The notes under the pieces were generated by a model. The model was not told where the DNA came from. It worked only from the letters and a program-made list of their open reading frames with translations, and did no database searches. Of a stretch of DNA of 64,000 bases, positions 51,935 through 60,323 are shown one piece after another (position 1 is the stretch's first letter; every line of letters begins with the position of its first letter). The position numbers and the translations under genes are program-made. Source of the DNA: Occallatibacter gabretensis (GTDB lineage: Bacteria > Acidobacteriota > Terriglobia > Terriglobales > Acidobacteriaceae); assembly GCF_001449115.1 (NCBI RefSeq), contig NZ_LAIJ01000010.1, positions 496,001-560,000 on the forward strand, written 5' to 3'.

Positions 51935-52015
51935 GAAAAGGCCCGAATCCGTATAGGACTCGGGCCTCGTTTTTTCTCTACCTGAGATAAGTATGACAGA
52001 TTGCTGGAAATACTA
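51935..52015 (-). repeat. Third, partial copy of the hairpin element found at 5.4 and 15.1 kb
   Basis: On the minus strand TTTGCGTAGTATT, then TACTTATCTCAGGTAGAGAAA and the hairpin GGCCCGAGTCC / GGATTCGGGCC (51940-51966, one mismatch) follow the order of copy B (TTTGCGTAGAATT, TTACTCATAATCAGCAGAGA, GGCCCGAATCC). Only the part before and including the hairpin is kept. It lies 40 bp upstream of the RHH start codon; T runs on both sides make it terminator-like. Confidence 0.6.
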
Positions 52016-52103
52016 CGCAAATTGCGCGAAGAATTTTGTGTTGATGATAAGGGGGTTAGAAGATATTTTTTGGGGAAGGGCTTGACAAGATTTTAAGACA
52101 GGG

Positions 52104-52205
52104 CGGGTTACGCAAAAGCGGGTCCTTCCCTCCGCCTGAAAGACGGCTACAGTCAGGATGACGACCATTTGGAGTGAGGGAACGGCTACGGTTAGGATGA
52201 CGGTC
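52104..52205 (+). repeat. TCCTTC/CAGGATGAC repeat with extra half unit
   Basis: CAAAAGCGGGTCCTTCCCTC, a short loop with ACGGCTACAG, TCAGGATGACGACC, then a second GGCTACGGTTAGGATGACGG. Followed to 52304 by T/G-rich tandem GGGATGGCGATTGTTTG units. No gene in 51976-52304. Confidence 0.8.
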
Positions 52206-52304
52206 TTTTGTGGTGGAGTGAACGGCTGTGTTTGGGATGGCGATTGTTTGGGATGGCGATTGTTTGTGATGGGGTGCGTGGGGTTGCTGTTGTTTCTGAT
52301 TCAA

Positions 52305-53084
52305 CTAGCGAGGCGGTATTCCCAAGCCATCCCAATCTGTCCAATCGTCCAAGACGGACGGGGAGTACGAGAAGAAATCAAAGCTCTCTTTCTTTAGTTC
52401 ATCCACATTGGCGTACAGGATGAGTTCGGCCTTGTCTTTGCCGCCGTGACCACGATGATTCAGGTAGTCAAAGTGAATTGCTGGAGTTGAAGGCAGCACT
52501 ATTGGCAGCCTTACCGGAGGTTCGTCTCGAAAATAGCGGGTCTGGTCCAGCTGAGTCTGGGCGACTCCGTCGCCGGGAAAGCGAGGTATAGACGCTGGAT
52601 TCTTTGGATTAGCCATGTCCACATAGTTGTCTCCCAACGGGTGTAATGTTTTGGGAGGATAAACCGCATATACGAGGGCCGTATGCCCTGCATTGGCCAT
52701 TAGATCTCCAACTTCAGGCCCCCGCTTATTGATCACGAAATTGTGTTGGAACAGGTTCCTTGCGCCTATGTTCGCCTTCACCACTTCGATGAACTTCTGC
52801 TTGTCGTCGCCCCAGAATAGGCGCTTCCATTCATTACGGAATCCAGTGACAATGCCAGACGAAGTTGCCTGAGTGGCCTTTGAAATGAATCGCGCACCTC
52901 TATCGTCAGTAAAACTGACGCATAGGCCATTCAATGAGGCAAATTCGATGAGAATGCTCACGGATAGATCGGCGCAATCATCCGTGGATTTCTCCATGTG
53001 CGGAGCGCGGTGACCGACATAGCGCCGATACCCTGCGTAGTATGAGCCATTCTTCCAAGAGGCATGGTGACGCCAGGCTGCCAT
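52305..53084 (-). CDS. Hypothetical protein, possible papain-like cysteine amidase
   Basis: 259 aa from the ATG at 53084 (AAAGGA upstream). No signal peptide and no recognised family. DDCADLSVSILIEFASLNGL (about residues 35-54) followed by EVGDLMANAGHTALVYAV (about 126-143) has the Cys ... Gly-Asp ... Gly-His order of NlpC/P60 and related amidases; the role is a guess. PxVLPSTPAIHFDYLNHRG and YSPSVLDDW near the end resemble nothing known to me. Base use is more AT-rich than neighbours and it is bordered by repeats on both sides, which suggests acquisition. Confidence 0.6.
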   Translation of the reverse strand: MAAWRHHASWKNGSYYAGYRRYVGHRAPHMEKSTDDCADLSVSILIEFASLNGLCVSFTDDRGARFISKATQATSSGIVTGFRNEWKRLFWGDDKQKFIEVVKANIGARNLFQHNFVINKRGPEVGDLMANAGHTALVYAVYPPKTLHPLGDNYVDMANPKNPASIPRFPGDGVAQTQLDQTRYFRDEPPVRLPIVLPSTPAIHFDYLNHRGHGGKDKAELILYANVDELKKESFDFFSYSPSVLDDWTDWDGLGIPPR

Positions 53085-53225
53085 ATATAAGTCCTTTGAG
53101 CCGAGATAGACCGTGGAATAGACAGGCCAACATATTACGCCTGTGCATGCATGGTGGTTGAAAGGCGGCGGCCGTTACAGGGAGGCAGGTCGAAGGATTT
53201 TGCGCTGGGGGGCAAATATGGGTTG

Positions 53226-53295
53226 GCAAAAGCAAAGCGGGTCCTTCCCTCCGCCTGAAGAACGGCTACGGTCAGGATGACGACCATTTGTGGGG
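53226..53295 (+). repeat. TCCTTC/CAGGATGAC repeat
   Basis: GCAAAGCGGGTCCTTCCCTC, GCCTGAAGAACGGC, TACGGTCAGGATGACGACC, then ATTTGTGG. The cleanest copy of the family. With the next repeat it fills the 446-bp gap 53085-53530; no gene is seen. Confidence 0.85.
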
Positions 53296-53404
53296 AGCGG
53301 GCGCTGCGATCGCGATTAGGCGGTTGGGTTTGAGATTGAAGGTTGTTGTCGTGCTTTTCGGAAACACGTCTCGCTGATGGGCATGCGATCTGGTGGCGGA
53401 ATTT

Positions 53405-53555
53405 GCAAAAGCAAAAGCGGGTCCTTCTCTCCGCCTGAAAGGCGGCTACGGTCAGGATGACGACCCTTTGTGGTGGAGCTAGGGGCTGCGGTCAGGATGA
53501 CAGTCATTGGGGGTGAGCGAGCGACTATGGTCAGGATGACGGGCTTTTGTGGGAT
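53405..53555 (+). repeat. TCCTTC/CAGGATGAC repeat followed by two tandem half units
   Basis: A full unit (AAAAGCGGGTCCTTCTCTCC to GGATGACGACCCTTTGTGG) is followed by GCTGCGGTCAGGATGACAGTC and CTATGGTCAGGATGACGGGC at about 37-40 base spacing. Its right end overlaps the 3' end of the GIY-YIG gene. Confidence 0.8.
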
Positions 53556-53890
53556 AGTGGACGGTTTTGCTCGGGACTAGAGTTGTTGGCGATGAGATGG
53601 GGATACCAGGGTTCGCTTAGGTCTTCCCATGTGGGATTGTTCTCTGCGATGAGAGCGAGCTTTTTTGCGCGGAGCCAGCCTTTTAGTTCCTTCTCCCTGT
53701 AGATGGCGTCTCCCCTGACGATGTAACGCTCGAACCATACCAGGCGGGTGCAGTTGTATTTGGCGGTGAAGCCGGGGAAGGTTTTCTGTTTATGCTGGAA
53801 GATGCGCTGGAGGAGATTATTTGTAACTCCGATGTATAGGGTGCGGCTTTTACTTGCCACTATGTAGGTGAAATAGAAGTTGGCGGGCAT
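53531..53890 (-). CDS. GIY-YIG nuclease-domain protein (UPF0213/YhbQ-like)
   Basis: 119 aa. The fold begins YFTYIVASKSRTLYIGVTNNLLQRI (YIV and YIG in place of GIY and YIG), then Arg in FERY and Glu/Lys in YREKELKGWLRAKK, matching small GIY-YIG proteins of the YhbQ group. The C-terminal NNSSPEQNRPLSHKSPSS reads through repeat sequence, so the true end of the ancestral gene was probably about 20 residues earlier. Role in DNA processing assumed from family. Confidence 0.85.
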   Translation of the reverse strand: MPANFYFTYIVASKSRTLYIGVTNNLLQRIFQHKQKTFPGFTAKYNCTRLVWFERYIVRGDAIYREKELKGWLRAKKLALIAENNPTWEDLSEPWYPHLIANNSSPEQNRPLSHKSPSS

Positions 53891-53944
53891 GAGGGTTGAG
53901 GGTAAGTTAGCTTAATGTGTTTGGAAAAGCCAAGATAAAAGTAA

Positions 53945-54022
53945 ATGCAAAAAAACAGAAGCAGGTCCTTCCCTCCGTCTGAAGAACGGCTACGGTCAGG
54001 ATGACGACCTCTTTTATGTGGG
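53945..54022 (+). repeat. TCCTTC/CAGGATGAC repeat
   Basis: AACAGAAGCAGGTCCTTCCC, TCCGTCTGAAGAACGGCTAC, GGTCAGGATGACGACCTC, TTTTATGTGGG. It lies between the GIY-YIG gene and the aldolase terminator. Confidence 0.8.
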
Positions 54023-54040
54023 AGAACTAAAGGAAAAGGA

Positions 54041-54066
54041 AAGGCCGCTCTGTGGGAGCGGCCTTT
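54041..54066. terminator. Terminator after fructose-bisphosphate aldolase
   Basis: AAAGGCCGCTC, TGTGG / CCACA, GAGCGGCCTTT: on the minus strand it is followed by a TTTCCTTTTCCTTT tract, about 30 bp past the aldolase stop. Confidence 0.75.
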
Positions 54067-54094
54067 GGTTTTGTGTTTCTGGTGATGACAGAGA

Positions 54095-55144
54095 TTACTT
54101 AGTTGCCAAAGATGGGCGGGTGTCGAGGGCGCCGCTGGCGTAGCCTTCTTTCATCGCTTCGATGGAGAGAGGCTTGTAGTCTGCGCCGTGGCCGGCCTGG
54201 CCGAATTCGCGCATGCGCTCGGCTACGAGCTTCTGCATGGCTTCGCGGGCGGGCTTGAGGTAGTCGCGGGGATCGAACTTGTCGGGGGTTTCGGCGAAGA
54301 CCTTGCGGATGGCGCCGGTGATGGCGAGGCGGCTGTCCGTATCGACGTTGATCTTGCGGACGCCGTTCTTGATGCCGAGCTGGATCTCTTCGACGGGGAC
54401 GCCCCAGGTTTCCTTGAGGTGGCCGCCGTATTTGTTGACGATGTCCTGGAGTTCCTTGGGCACAGAGCTTGACCCGTGCATGACGAGATGGGTATGCGGC
54501 AGTTGCTTGTGGATGGCGATGAGCAGGTCCATCTTGAGGACGGAGCCGTCTGGCTTCTTCGAGAACTTGTATGCGCCGTGGCTGGTGCCGATGGCGATGG
54601 CGAGGGCGTCTACGCCGGTGCGCTCGGCGAACTCTACGGCCTGGTCGGGGTCGGTGAGGTGCTCGAGGCCGGTGCCTCCTGCGCCGTGGCCGTCTTCCAC
54701 GCCGCCGAGGACGCCGATTTCGCCTTCCACGGTGACGCCGCGATCATGGGCGTATTCGACGGTGCGGCGGGTGATTTCGACGTTCTCTTCAAAAGTGTTG
54801 GGGGTCTTGCCGTCGGTCTTGAGCGAGCCGTCCATCATGACGGAGGTGAAGCCGAGTTCGATGGCGGACTTACAGGTCTCGAAGCTGTTGCCGTGGTCCT
54901 GGTGCATGGCGATCATGACTTCAGGATGGAGTTCGTTGGCGGCGAGGATGAGGTGGTAGAGATAGCGATCTTCAGCGTAGGAGCGCGCGCCGCGGCTGGC
55001 CTGGATGATGGCGGGAGAGTTGGTCTCGATGGCTGCGCCGACGATGGCCTGAATCTGCTCCATATTATTTACGTTGAATGCGCCGACGCCATAACCGCCC
55101 TTGGCGGCTTCGTCGAGGAGCTGCCGCATGGATACGAGAGGCAT
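54095..55144 (-). CDS. fba: Class II fructose-bisphosphate aldolase
   Basis: 349 aa from the ATG at 55144 with AAGGAGA upstream; the longer frame to 55273 has no support. [18 protein letters not shown], the catalytic Asp and Zn His in [46 protein letters not shown] and [11 protein letters not shown] give the complete class II active site. Glycolysis/gluconeogenesis, cytoplasm. Monocistronic with its own terminator. Confidence 0.95.
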   Translation of the reverse strand: MPLVSMRQLLDEAAKGGYGVGAFNVNNMEQIQAIVGAAIETNSPAIIQASRGARSYAEDRYLYHLILAANELHPEVMIAMHQDHGNSFETCKSAIELGFTSVMMDGSLKTDGKTPNTFEENVEITRRTVEYAHDRGVTVEGEIGVLGGVEDGHGAGGTGLEHLTDPDQAVEFAERTGVDALAIAIGTSHGAYKFSKKPDGSVLKMDLLIAIHKQLPHTHLVMHGSSSVPKELQDIVNKYGGHLKETWGVPVEEIQLGIKNGVRKINVDTDSRLAITGAIRKVFAETPDKFDPRDYLKPAREAMQKLVAERMREFGQAGHGADYKPLSIEAMKEGYASGALDTRPSLATK

Positions 55145-55251
55145 AAGAATTCTCCTTATTGAGTGGTGATTGAGCGCGTCGAGCGGGGGGACGAACATAT
55201 GCCCTGCGGCGCGTATTTCTATCGTCCTAATGGTAGCAGGAATGGATGGGT

Positions 55252-55281
55252 GCGGGATTGTGAGCGAACGCACAATCCCGC
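55252..55281. terminator. 11-bp hairpin between glycine-rich protein and aldolase genes
   Basis: GCGGGATTGTG / CACAATCCCGC around AGCGAACG, 16 bp after the stop at 55297. No T tract, so termination is uncertain. Confidence 0.45.
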
Positions 55282-55296
55282 TGGAACGGAGAGGGA

Positions 55297-56355
55297 TTAA
55301 AAGGAAAGTTTCAATGTGACGGAGCTGGAGGGATCGGAGGAGTTGCCGGGGTGGCCGGGAGTGTGGCCTCCGATGCCGTTTTGCCCGCCGCCGGGTCCGT
55401 TCATTTCCATTGCGGAGCCTACGCCTACTTTTGCGGAGGCAGAGAAATCGACGTGGCCGCTGCGGGCATGAGGACTTTCATAGACGGCGGAAGGTGAGCC
55501 GAAGCCGCTTGCATCTTTGAACTGGAAGTTGTTGTTGAGTGAGAAGGGCGGCTGATATGAGAGGCGGAAGTTGCCGAGTGATGAGTTGACGGGAAGATTG
55601 AGGCCGCCGCGAAGCAATTGATTGGCTGAGGGTAGCGCGCCGAGGACAGAGGCTGCATTGGTGTGTCCGCCGGCGGCGAGGCCACGGCTGACGTCGCCGC
55701 TGAGCTGGGAGATGGAGCCGGGGTTGAAGCTGCTGGCCCGTCCGCCGCGGAAGCCATTGCCGGATGTGCCGCCGAACTGGTTTCCTGTGTTGCCATCGAA
55801 GAGATCTGTAGATCCGGTACCGAAGGAACTGCCATCGACGGCGTTTCCGGTATCGCTGCCGAATCCGCTCGGCAGGCTGTTGTCGAAGTTGCCTGAACCA
55901 ATGCCTGCTCCGGTTCTGGTTTTCATTTCGGAGCCATAGTGCATGGTGTCCTGAGAGCTGGAACTGAAGGCTGGTCCGCTGCCTGATCCATTACTGCCTG
56001 GTCCTCCGGGCCTGTTGCCGCCGGGACCGCCAGAGCCGCCGCTGTGCAGGCCTGCACGTTTCATGCCGGCTTCCTCCAGATCACGCGCAAGGCCTTTCCA
56101 CGCGTTGCTGGAGTTATGGTTTGGGTCAGACGTGCCGAGGTTAGAGGCCTGGGGCAAATTGTCTGCGGGCGGAGCTTTGTCCGCAGGTTGCTTGGGCTGG
56201 GCGGTGGGAGCTGAGGCTGCGGGAGTTTGCTCCGGCGTTTGAGAAGGAGTCTGACTGGAAGTTTGGGCCTGGAGTGAAGTCGAAGCGAAAAGAACGATTG
56301 CTGCTAAAGATAGGGAAAAAGACCAGTGAAATACAGAATGCAGACAGCGGACCAC
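55297..56355 (-). CDS. Hypothetical Gly/Ser-rich exported protein with OMP-like C-terminus
   Basis: 352 aa from a GTG at 56355 (GGAGG six bases upstream; a TTG at 56358 is also possible). Signal peptide [20 protein letters not shown]. Then a Gln/Thr/Pro-rich linker, a long Gly/Ser/Asn low-complexity region (about residues 105-240), and a C-terminal part with alternating hydrophobic strands ending SVTLKLSF, an outer-membrane-type aromatic end. No family recognised. Possibly a surface or outer-membrane protein. Divergent from the alpha/beta hydrolase gene at 56525. Confidence 0.65.
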   Translation of the reverse strand: MVRCLHSVFHWSFSLSLAAIVLFASTSLQAQTSSQTPSQTPEQTPAASAPTAQPKQPADKAPPADNLPQASNLGTSDPNHNSSNAWKGLARDLEEAGMKRAGLHSGGSGGPGGNRPGGPGSNGSGSGPAFSSSSQDTMHYGSEMKTRTGAGIGSGNFDNSLPSGFGSDTGNAVDGSSFGTGSTDLFDGNTGNQFGGTSGNGFRGGRASSFNPGSISQLSGDVSRGLAAGGHTNAASVLGALPSANQLLRGGLNLPVNSSLGNFRLSYQPPFSLNNNFQFKDASGFGSPSAVYESPHARSGHVDFSASAKVGVGSAMEMNGPGGGQNGIGGHTPGHPGNSSDPSSSVTLKLSF

Positions 56356-56524
56356 CAACCACCTCCGAGTATCGATCAGAGGAATTTAGAAACACGTTCT
56401 GTGAGTTGGACGAGTTTTGCGGAAGGCAAGCCTACACGCATGTGGTTTGAGCGGCGCTGGAAAATGTTGCTGGAAAGGCGAGATGGGCTTGACATTGAGG
56501 AACGTGCATTGGGAGCATTGTGCG

Positions 56525-57925
56525 ATGCGTAAGTGGACTTTTTTCAATTGCTTTGGGATGGCGATCGGATTGTTGTGCATGGCAGTGACTGCTGCGGGGG
56601 CGCAGACGGAGCCAGCGGGAAGTACTTCCGCGCCGCAGGCGGCCGTGCCGCAGGTTTCCACGCGGAAGGCGCAGGTGGAACGGTCGTTGGGCGAAGAGCT
56701 GAACGGCATGAACGTGCGCGAGGTGCATATCTTTTTTATTCATGGGATCGGGTCGGAGGGCCCGAACTCGCATGACTCGGAGCTGCTGCGGAAGAGTATC
56801 TGCGCATATGTGAAGAACTGCGTGAAGCCGGAAGGCGAACAGGTGGGCGGCTACGACTATGCGGATGGGGCGAAGTTTGGAATGAACGAAGCTCCTCCGA
56901 CGATGCGCTACATGGGCAGGCCGGTGTGGAATTCGCCGGAGGAATGGCATGCGGCAGCGCCGTTTGTGGTGCATTACAAACTGGCACGAACGAGCGGACG
57001 GACGATTTATCTGGATGAGCTGAACTGGTGGCCGCTGGTTTTTGCGCTGAAGTGCCGGCAGATTATTGTGTCGGATGCGCTGCTGGCCGGGCCGGCGGCG
57101 AAACATATCCAGACGTGTTCGACGCGCGAGCCTGACCCCGCGGCACCGGGGCGGTTTATTTCCTATGACTGGATTAACCCGGATGAAGCGAAGCAACTGT
57201 TGACGCAGCCGAAGCGGGCAGCGCTGATTAACCGGACGCTGAAGATGGATATTACGGACTGGGGGTTTGCGGATGCGGTTGCTTCACTGGGGCCGCTGCA
57301 CGACCTGCTGGTGCAGGGGATTCGGCAACTGATTCTGAAGGCTGTGCTGGATTCGCCGATGACGGTGCGGGATTTGACGCCGACGCCGCTGCTGTCCCCT
57401 GTGCCGGATCAGGATTTTGTGATTGTTTCGCAATCGCTGGGGAGCTACCTGATTTTTTCAGCGCTGAGCGTGAACGAAAAAGACAGGGCGACTCCGATTC
57501 TGATGCAGGCCGCGGTGGCATATATGCAGGTGCTGCGGCAGACTGCGCTGGTGTACTTTTTTGCCAACCAGGTGCGGATGCTGGAACTGGCGAACCTGGA
57601 GGAATCTCCGACGGATAATTTTGTTTCGCACCTGGAGGACTGGGGTAAGCTGCGCTGCGACTATGAGATGTCTGCGCCAGGGGCGGACCCGAATGCGCCA
57701 TGCAGGCTGCCGAAGATTGTGGCGCTGAGCGACCCTAGCGATCTGCTGACGTGGCGGGTGCCGAAGCTGACGACGGTGGATGTGCAGAATGTGTATGTGA
57801 AGAATGCGATTCACTGGTTCTGGCTTTTAGAAAACCCGATCAGGGCACATCTCAACTATTCGACTGACAAGCGGGCGATTCGAGAGATGCTATATCCTAC
57901 GGCGGCGCCGGACCTGGAAAAATAG
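56525..57925 (+). CDS. Hypothetical exported alpha/beta-hydrolase-like protein
   Basis: 466 aa from the ATG at 56525, which gives a clean signal peptide (FFNCFGMAIGLLCMAVTAAGAQ); the longer frame is upstream noise. HIFFIHGIGSEGPNSHD has the oxyanion-loop look of alpha/beta hydrolases and FVIVSQSLGSYLIFSALS has a nucleophile elbow (SQSLGS rather than GxSxG). Asp/His candidates are in VALSDPSDLLTW and AIHWFW. No named family. Position 15 bp before the nitronate monooxygenase gene suggests cotranscription. Confidence 0.65.
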   Translation: MRKWTFFNCFGMAIGLLCMAVTAAGAQTEPAGSTSAPQAAVPQVSTRKAQVERSLGEELNGMNVREVHIFFIHGIGSEGPNSHDSELLRKSICAYVKNCVKPEGEQVGGYDYADGAKFGMNEAPPTMRYMGRPVWNSPEEWHAAAPFVVHYKLARTSGRTIYLDELNWWPLVFALKCRQIIVSDALLAGPAAKHIQTCSTREPDPAAPGRFISYDWINPDEAKQLLTQPKRAALINRTLKMDITDWGFADAVASLGPLHDLLVQGIRQLILKAVLDSPMTVRDLTPTPLLSPVPDQDFVIVSQSLGSYLIFSALSVNEKDRATPILMQAAVAYMQVLRQTALVYFFANQVRMLELANLEESPTDNFVSHLEDWGKLRCDYEMSAPGADPNAPCRLPKIVALSDPSDLLTWRVPKLTTVDVQNVYVKNAIHWFWLLENPIRAHLNYSTDKRAIREMLYPTAAPDLEK

Positions 57926-57939
57926 CCGGACAGGAGAAG

Positions 57940-59004
57940 ATGGTGACAGCGTTTCTGGACCGCATTGGCATCGATCTTCCCATCATTCAGGCTCCGATGG
58001 CGGGCGTGCAGGGGAGTGCGCTGGCTGTTGCTGTGTCGAATTGCGGCGGGCTTGGGTCACTGCCTTGCGCGATGTTGACCGGCGCTCAGATCCGAGCGGA
58101 AGTGGCGGCGATTCGAGCGGCTACGAGCAAGCCATTCAATGTGAATTTTTTCTGTCACACGCCTCCTGAGCCTGATGCTGTTCGAGAGGCTGCATGGCTC
58201 GCGGCGCTGTTGCCGTACTACGAAGAGCTGGAGGTTGATCCTTCGACGATCCCGACGGGGCCTGGGCGCGCGCCGTTTACCAGCGAGGTTGCGGATTTGC
58301 TGGAGGAGATACGTCCGCCGGTGGTGAGCTTTCACTTTGGATTGCCGTCGGATGAGTTGCTGGCGAGGGTGAAAGCTACGGGGGCGTTTGTGCTTTCTTC
58401 GGCGACTACGGTTGAGGAAGCGGTTTGGCTGGAGGCGCGTGGAGCGGATGCGGTGATTGCGCAGGGAGTGGAGGCCGGTGGGCATCGCGGGATGTTTCTG
58501 ACGGAGGATATCTCTACTCAGGTTGGGACGATGGCGCTGGTTTCGCAGGCGGTGGATGCGGTGAAGGTGCCGGTGATTGCTGCTGGCGGGATTGCAGATC
58601 ATCGGGGTGTGCGAGCTGCCTTGGGGTTGGGGGCGGCTGCGGTGCAGATTGGGACCGCATACTTGTTGTGCCCGGAGGCAACTACGAGCCGGGTGCATCG
58701 GGCTGCGTTGCGGGGAGCTGGCGCGAGAGATACGGTGCTGACGAGATTGTTTTCGGGGCGGCCTGCGCGGGGGATTGTCAATCGACTTATTCGTGAGATA
58801 GGTGCGATGAACGAGGTGGCTCCGGAGTTTCCGCTGGCTTCGCTGGCGCTGGCTCCATTGAGAAGTAAGGCGGAAAGTTTGGGATTTGGTGATTTTTCGC
58901 CGTTGTGGAGTGGGGAGAATGCTTCCGGGTGTGCGGAAATTCCGGCTGCTGAGTTGACGCGGCGGCTCGCCGGGGTTGGTTCAAAACAGATAGCTTCCGC
59001 TTAG
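57940..59004 (+). CDS. Nitronate monooxygenase (2-nitropropane dioxygenase family)
   Basis: 354 aa TIM barrel with FMN: IIQAPMAGVQGSALAVAVSN, LPCAMLT, FNVNFFCH, SFHFGLPSDELL, the catalytic-His segment IAQGVEAGGHRGMF, VIAAGGIADHRGV and GLGAAAVQIGTAYLLCPEA. Oxidises alkyl nitronates such as propionate 3-nitronate. GTP-free; cytoplasmic. Confidence 0.9.
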   Translation: MVTAFLDRIGIDLPIIQAPMAGVQGSALAVAVSNCGGLGSLPCAMLTGAQIRAEVAAIRAATSKPFNVNFFCHTPPEPDAVREAAWLAALLPYYEELEVDPSTIPTGPGRAPFTSEVADLLEEIRPPVVSFHFGLPSDELLARVKATGAFVLSSATTVEEAVWLEARGADAVIAQGVEAGGHRGMFLTEDISTQVGTMALVSQAVDAVKVPVIAAGGIADHRGVRAALGLGAAAVQIGTAYLLCPEATTSRVHRAALRGAGARDTVLTRLFSGRPARGIVNRLIREIGAMNEVAPEFPLASLALAPLRSKAESLGFGDFSPLWSGENASGCAEIPAAELTRRLAGVGSKQIASA

Positions 59005-59100
59005 AGGGGTTTTGAGTCGTTCGGCTCGGTATTGGTTCGTTGAGTGGATTGGCGATCTGGCTCAATCCAGCTGTGTCTCTTCCGCCATGCGCGTTTGTCG

Positions 59101-59673
59101 TTACCTCTTTAGCGTGTTGTAGTCTGTCGGCACTTGCGCAGCAGGAGCGTAGGTCAAGCGAATCACGTCTCCGGCGATTAGTTCGTTCGCAACTAAACGG
59201 AGCGACGGCAGAGGGCCCGAGAAAAACGGTTTGCCGCTACCAAGCACGACAGGGTGCAGGTAGAGTCGATATTCATCAATGAGACCAAGGCCGGTGAGGG
59301 CTCCAGCCAGGTCCGGGCCCCCGGCTTCAATTTCCCCAACGAGCTGTGCCTTCAGTCCTCGTATCAACGCGTCGATGTCATCGGCGACAAGAGTTGCATT
59401 GGGCCCGACCGACTTCAACGAGCGCGACACAACCCACTTTGGTTGACTGCGCCATGCAGCCGCGTATTCATGTTCTTCCGCGCCCCAGTTCGCCTGGTCT
59501 TCATCCCAATAACGCATGATCTGATACATGCGGCGACCGTACACCATGCCCGAAAGTCCGCGCACATCCTCGATGAAGTGACGAAAGAGCGCGGGGCGAG
59601 GTACAAATTTTTCGTGGTCGTGGTCGACATAGCCGTCCAGCGATTGGTTCAATGCATAGACGAGTTTTGCCAA
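59101..59673 (-). CDS. Dihydrofolate reductase/RibD C-terminal-family protein
   Basis: 190 aa from a TTG at 59673, chosen because GGAGGT lies seven bases upstream and MAKLVYALNQSLDGYVDHD is the usual N-terminus; the frame to 59688 would start inside the ribosome-binding site. MVYGRRMYQIMRYW, WVVSRSLKS and EIEAGGPDLAGALTGLGLIDEYRLYLHPVVLGSGKPFF (given here as a family stretch around residues 117-155) match the YyaP/YwjB group of DHFR-like reductases. Substrate unknown. Confidence 0.88.
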   Translation of the reverse strand: MAKLVYALNQSLDGYVDHDHEKFVPRPALFRHFIEDVRGLSGMVYGRRMYQIMRYWDEDQANWGAEEHEYAAAWRSQPKWVVSRSLKSVGPNATLVADDIDALIRGLKAQLVGEIEAGGPDLAGALTGLGLIDEYRLYLHPVVLGSGKPFFSGPLPSLRLVANELIAGDVIRLTYAPAAQVPTDYNTLKR

Positions 59674-59921
59674 GTTACAGACCTCCAAGACAGATGTCAG
59701 AACGCCTCTGAGGTGAGGTTACATAAAGATGAAACTCGCCGCAATGTCTTTACCGGCTGATCGCTGACGCTAAGGGCGTTTGTCGTTACCAGCCATGTCG
59801 CGGATGCGCAAACGGAAGGTCGATGATTGCATTGGCGTGTTGTCGTCAGTATAGGACTCCTTGCTCTGAGCAGCCCTGCTTCTTAGCGTACATTTTTAAT
59901 GAGGCTCCCAACTCCTGTTGA

Positions 59922-59958
59922 CATCCGACCCAAGATAATGCCAAGCTTAGGTCGGATG
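59922..59958. promoter_or_regulatory. Inverted repeat overlapping the PadR start codon
   Basis: CATCCGACC at 59922-59930 and GGTCGGATG at 59950-59958 form a perfect 9-bp inverted repeat with 19 bases between, centred near an AAGCTT palindrome. The right arm contains the start codon at 59956. It could be an autoregulatory operator for the PadR protein or an mRNA stem hiding the start. A TTGACA lies just before (59918-59923). Confidence 0.45.
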
Positions 59959-60321
59959 CCTTCCCAAGACAATCCCGACGATCGCATCGCCCTCTTGCAG
60001 GGCACGCTCGACTTGCTCATTCTCAAAACCCTCAGGCTCGGCTCGTGTCACGGGCAAGGCATAGCGCGCTCCATACAACGTCAGTCGGAAGAGGTCTTTT
60101 TCGTTGATCATGGCTCGCTCTATCTTGCTCTCCAGCGCCTTGAAGACAGGAAGTGGATCAGCGCCAAGTGGGGCGTTAGCGAGAATAACCGTAAGGCCCG
60201 CTTCTATTCGCTGACTGGTAAGGGCCGCCAGCAGCTCGTAGAAAAGACCAGCGAATGGCAGCGGCTGACGAGAGCGATGGGATTGATTCTGGATGGTCGA
60301 CCGAGCAGCGAGGAGGTCTAG
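59956..60321 (+). CDS. PadR-family transcriptional regulator
   Basis: 121 aa from the ATG at 59956 (starts at 59899 or 59938 are possible). The winged helix begins [20 protein letters not shown] and continues [20 protein letters not shown] and [15 protein letters not shown]-like sequence ([15 protein letters not shown]). This short class of PadR precedes ADOP permeases all over Acidobacteria. The permease starts 3 bp after its stop, so the two are one operon. Confidence 0.92.
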   Translation: MPSQDNPDDRIALLQGTLDLLILKTLRLGSCHGQGIARSIQRQSEEVFFVDHGSLYLALQRLEDRKWISAKWGVSENNRKARFYSLTGKGRQQLVEKTSEWQRLTRAMGLILDGRPSSEEV

Positions 60322-60323
60322 TC

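Noticed and set aside
51501-51956. 151-codon plus-strand frame opposite the RHH gene
   Set aside because: The minus-strand frame has a strong ribosome-binding site and a recognisable ribbon-helix-helix; the plus frame has neither.
53226-54022. Repeat array considered as a CRISPR
   Set aside because: Units are irregularly spaced, the half-unit spacers are themselves repeat-derived, and no cas gene is near.
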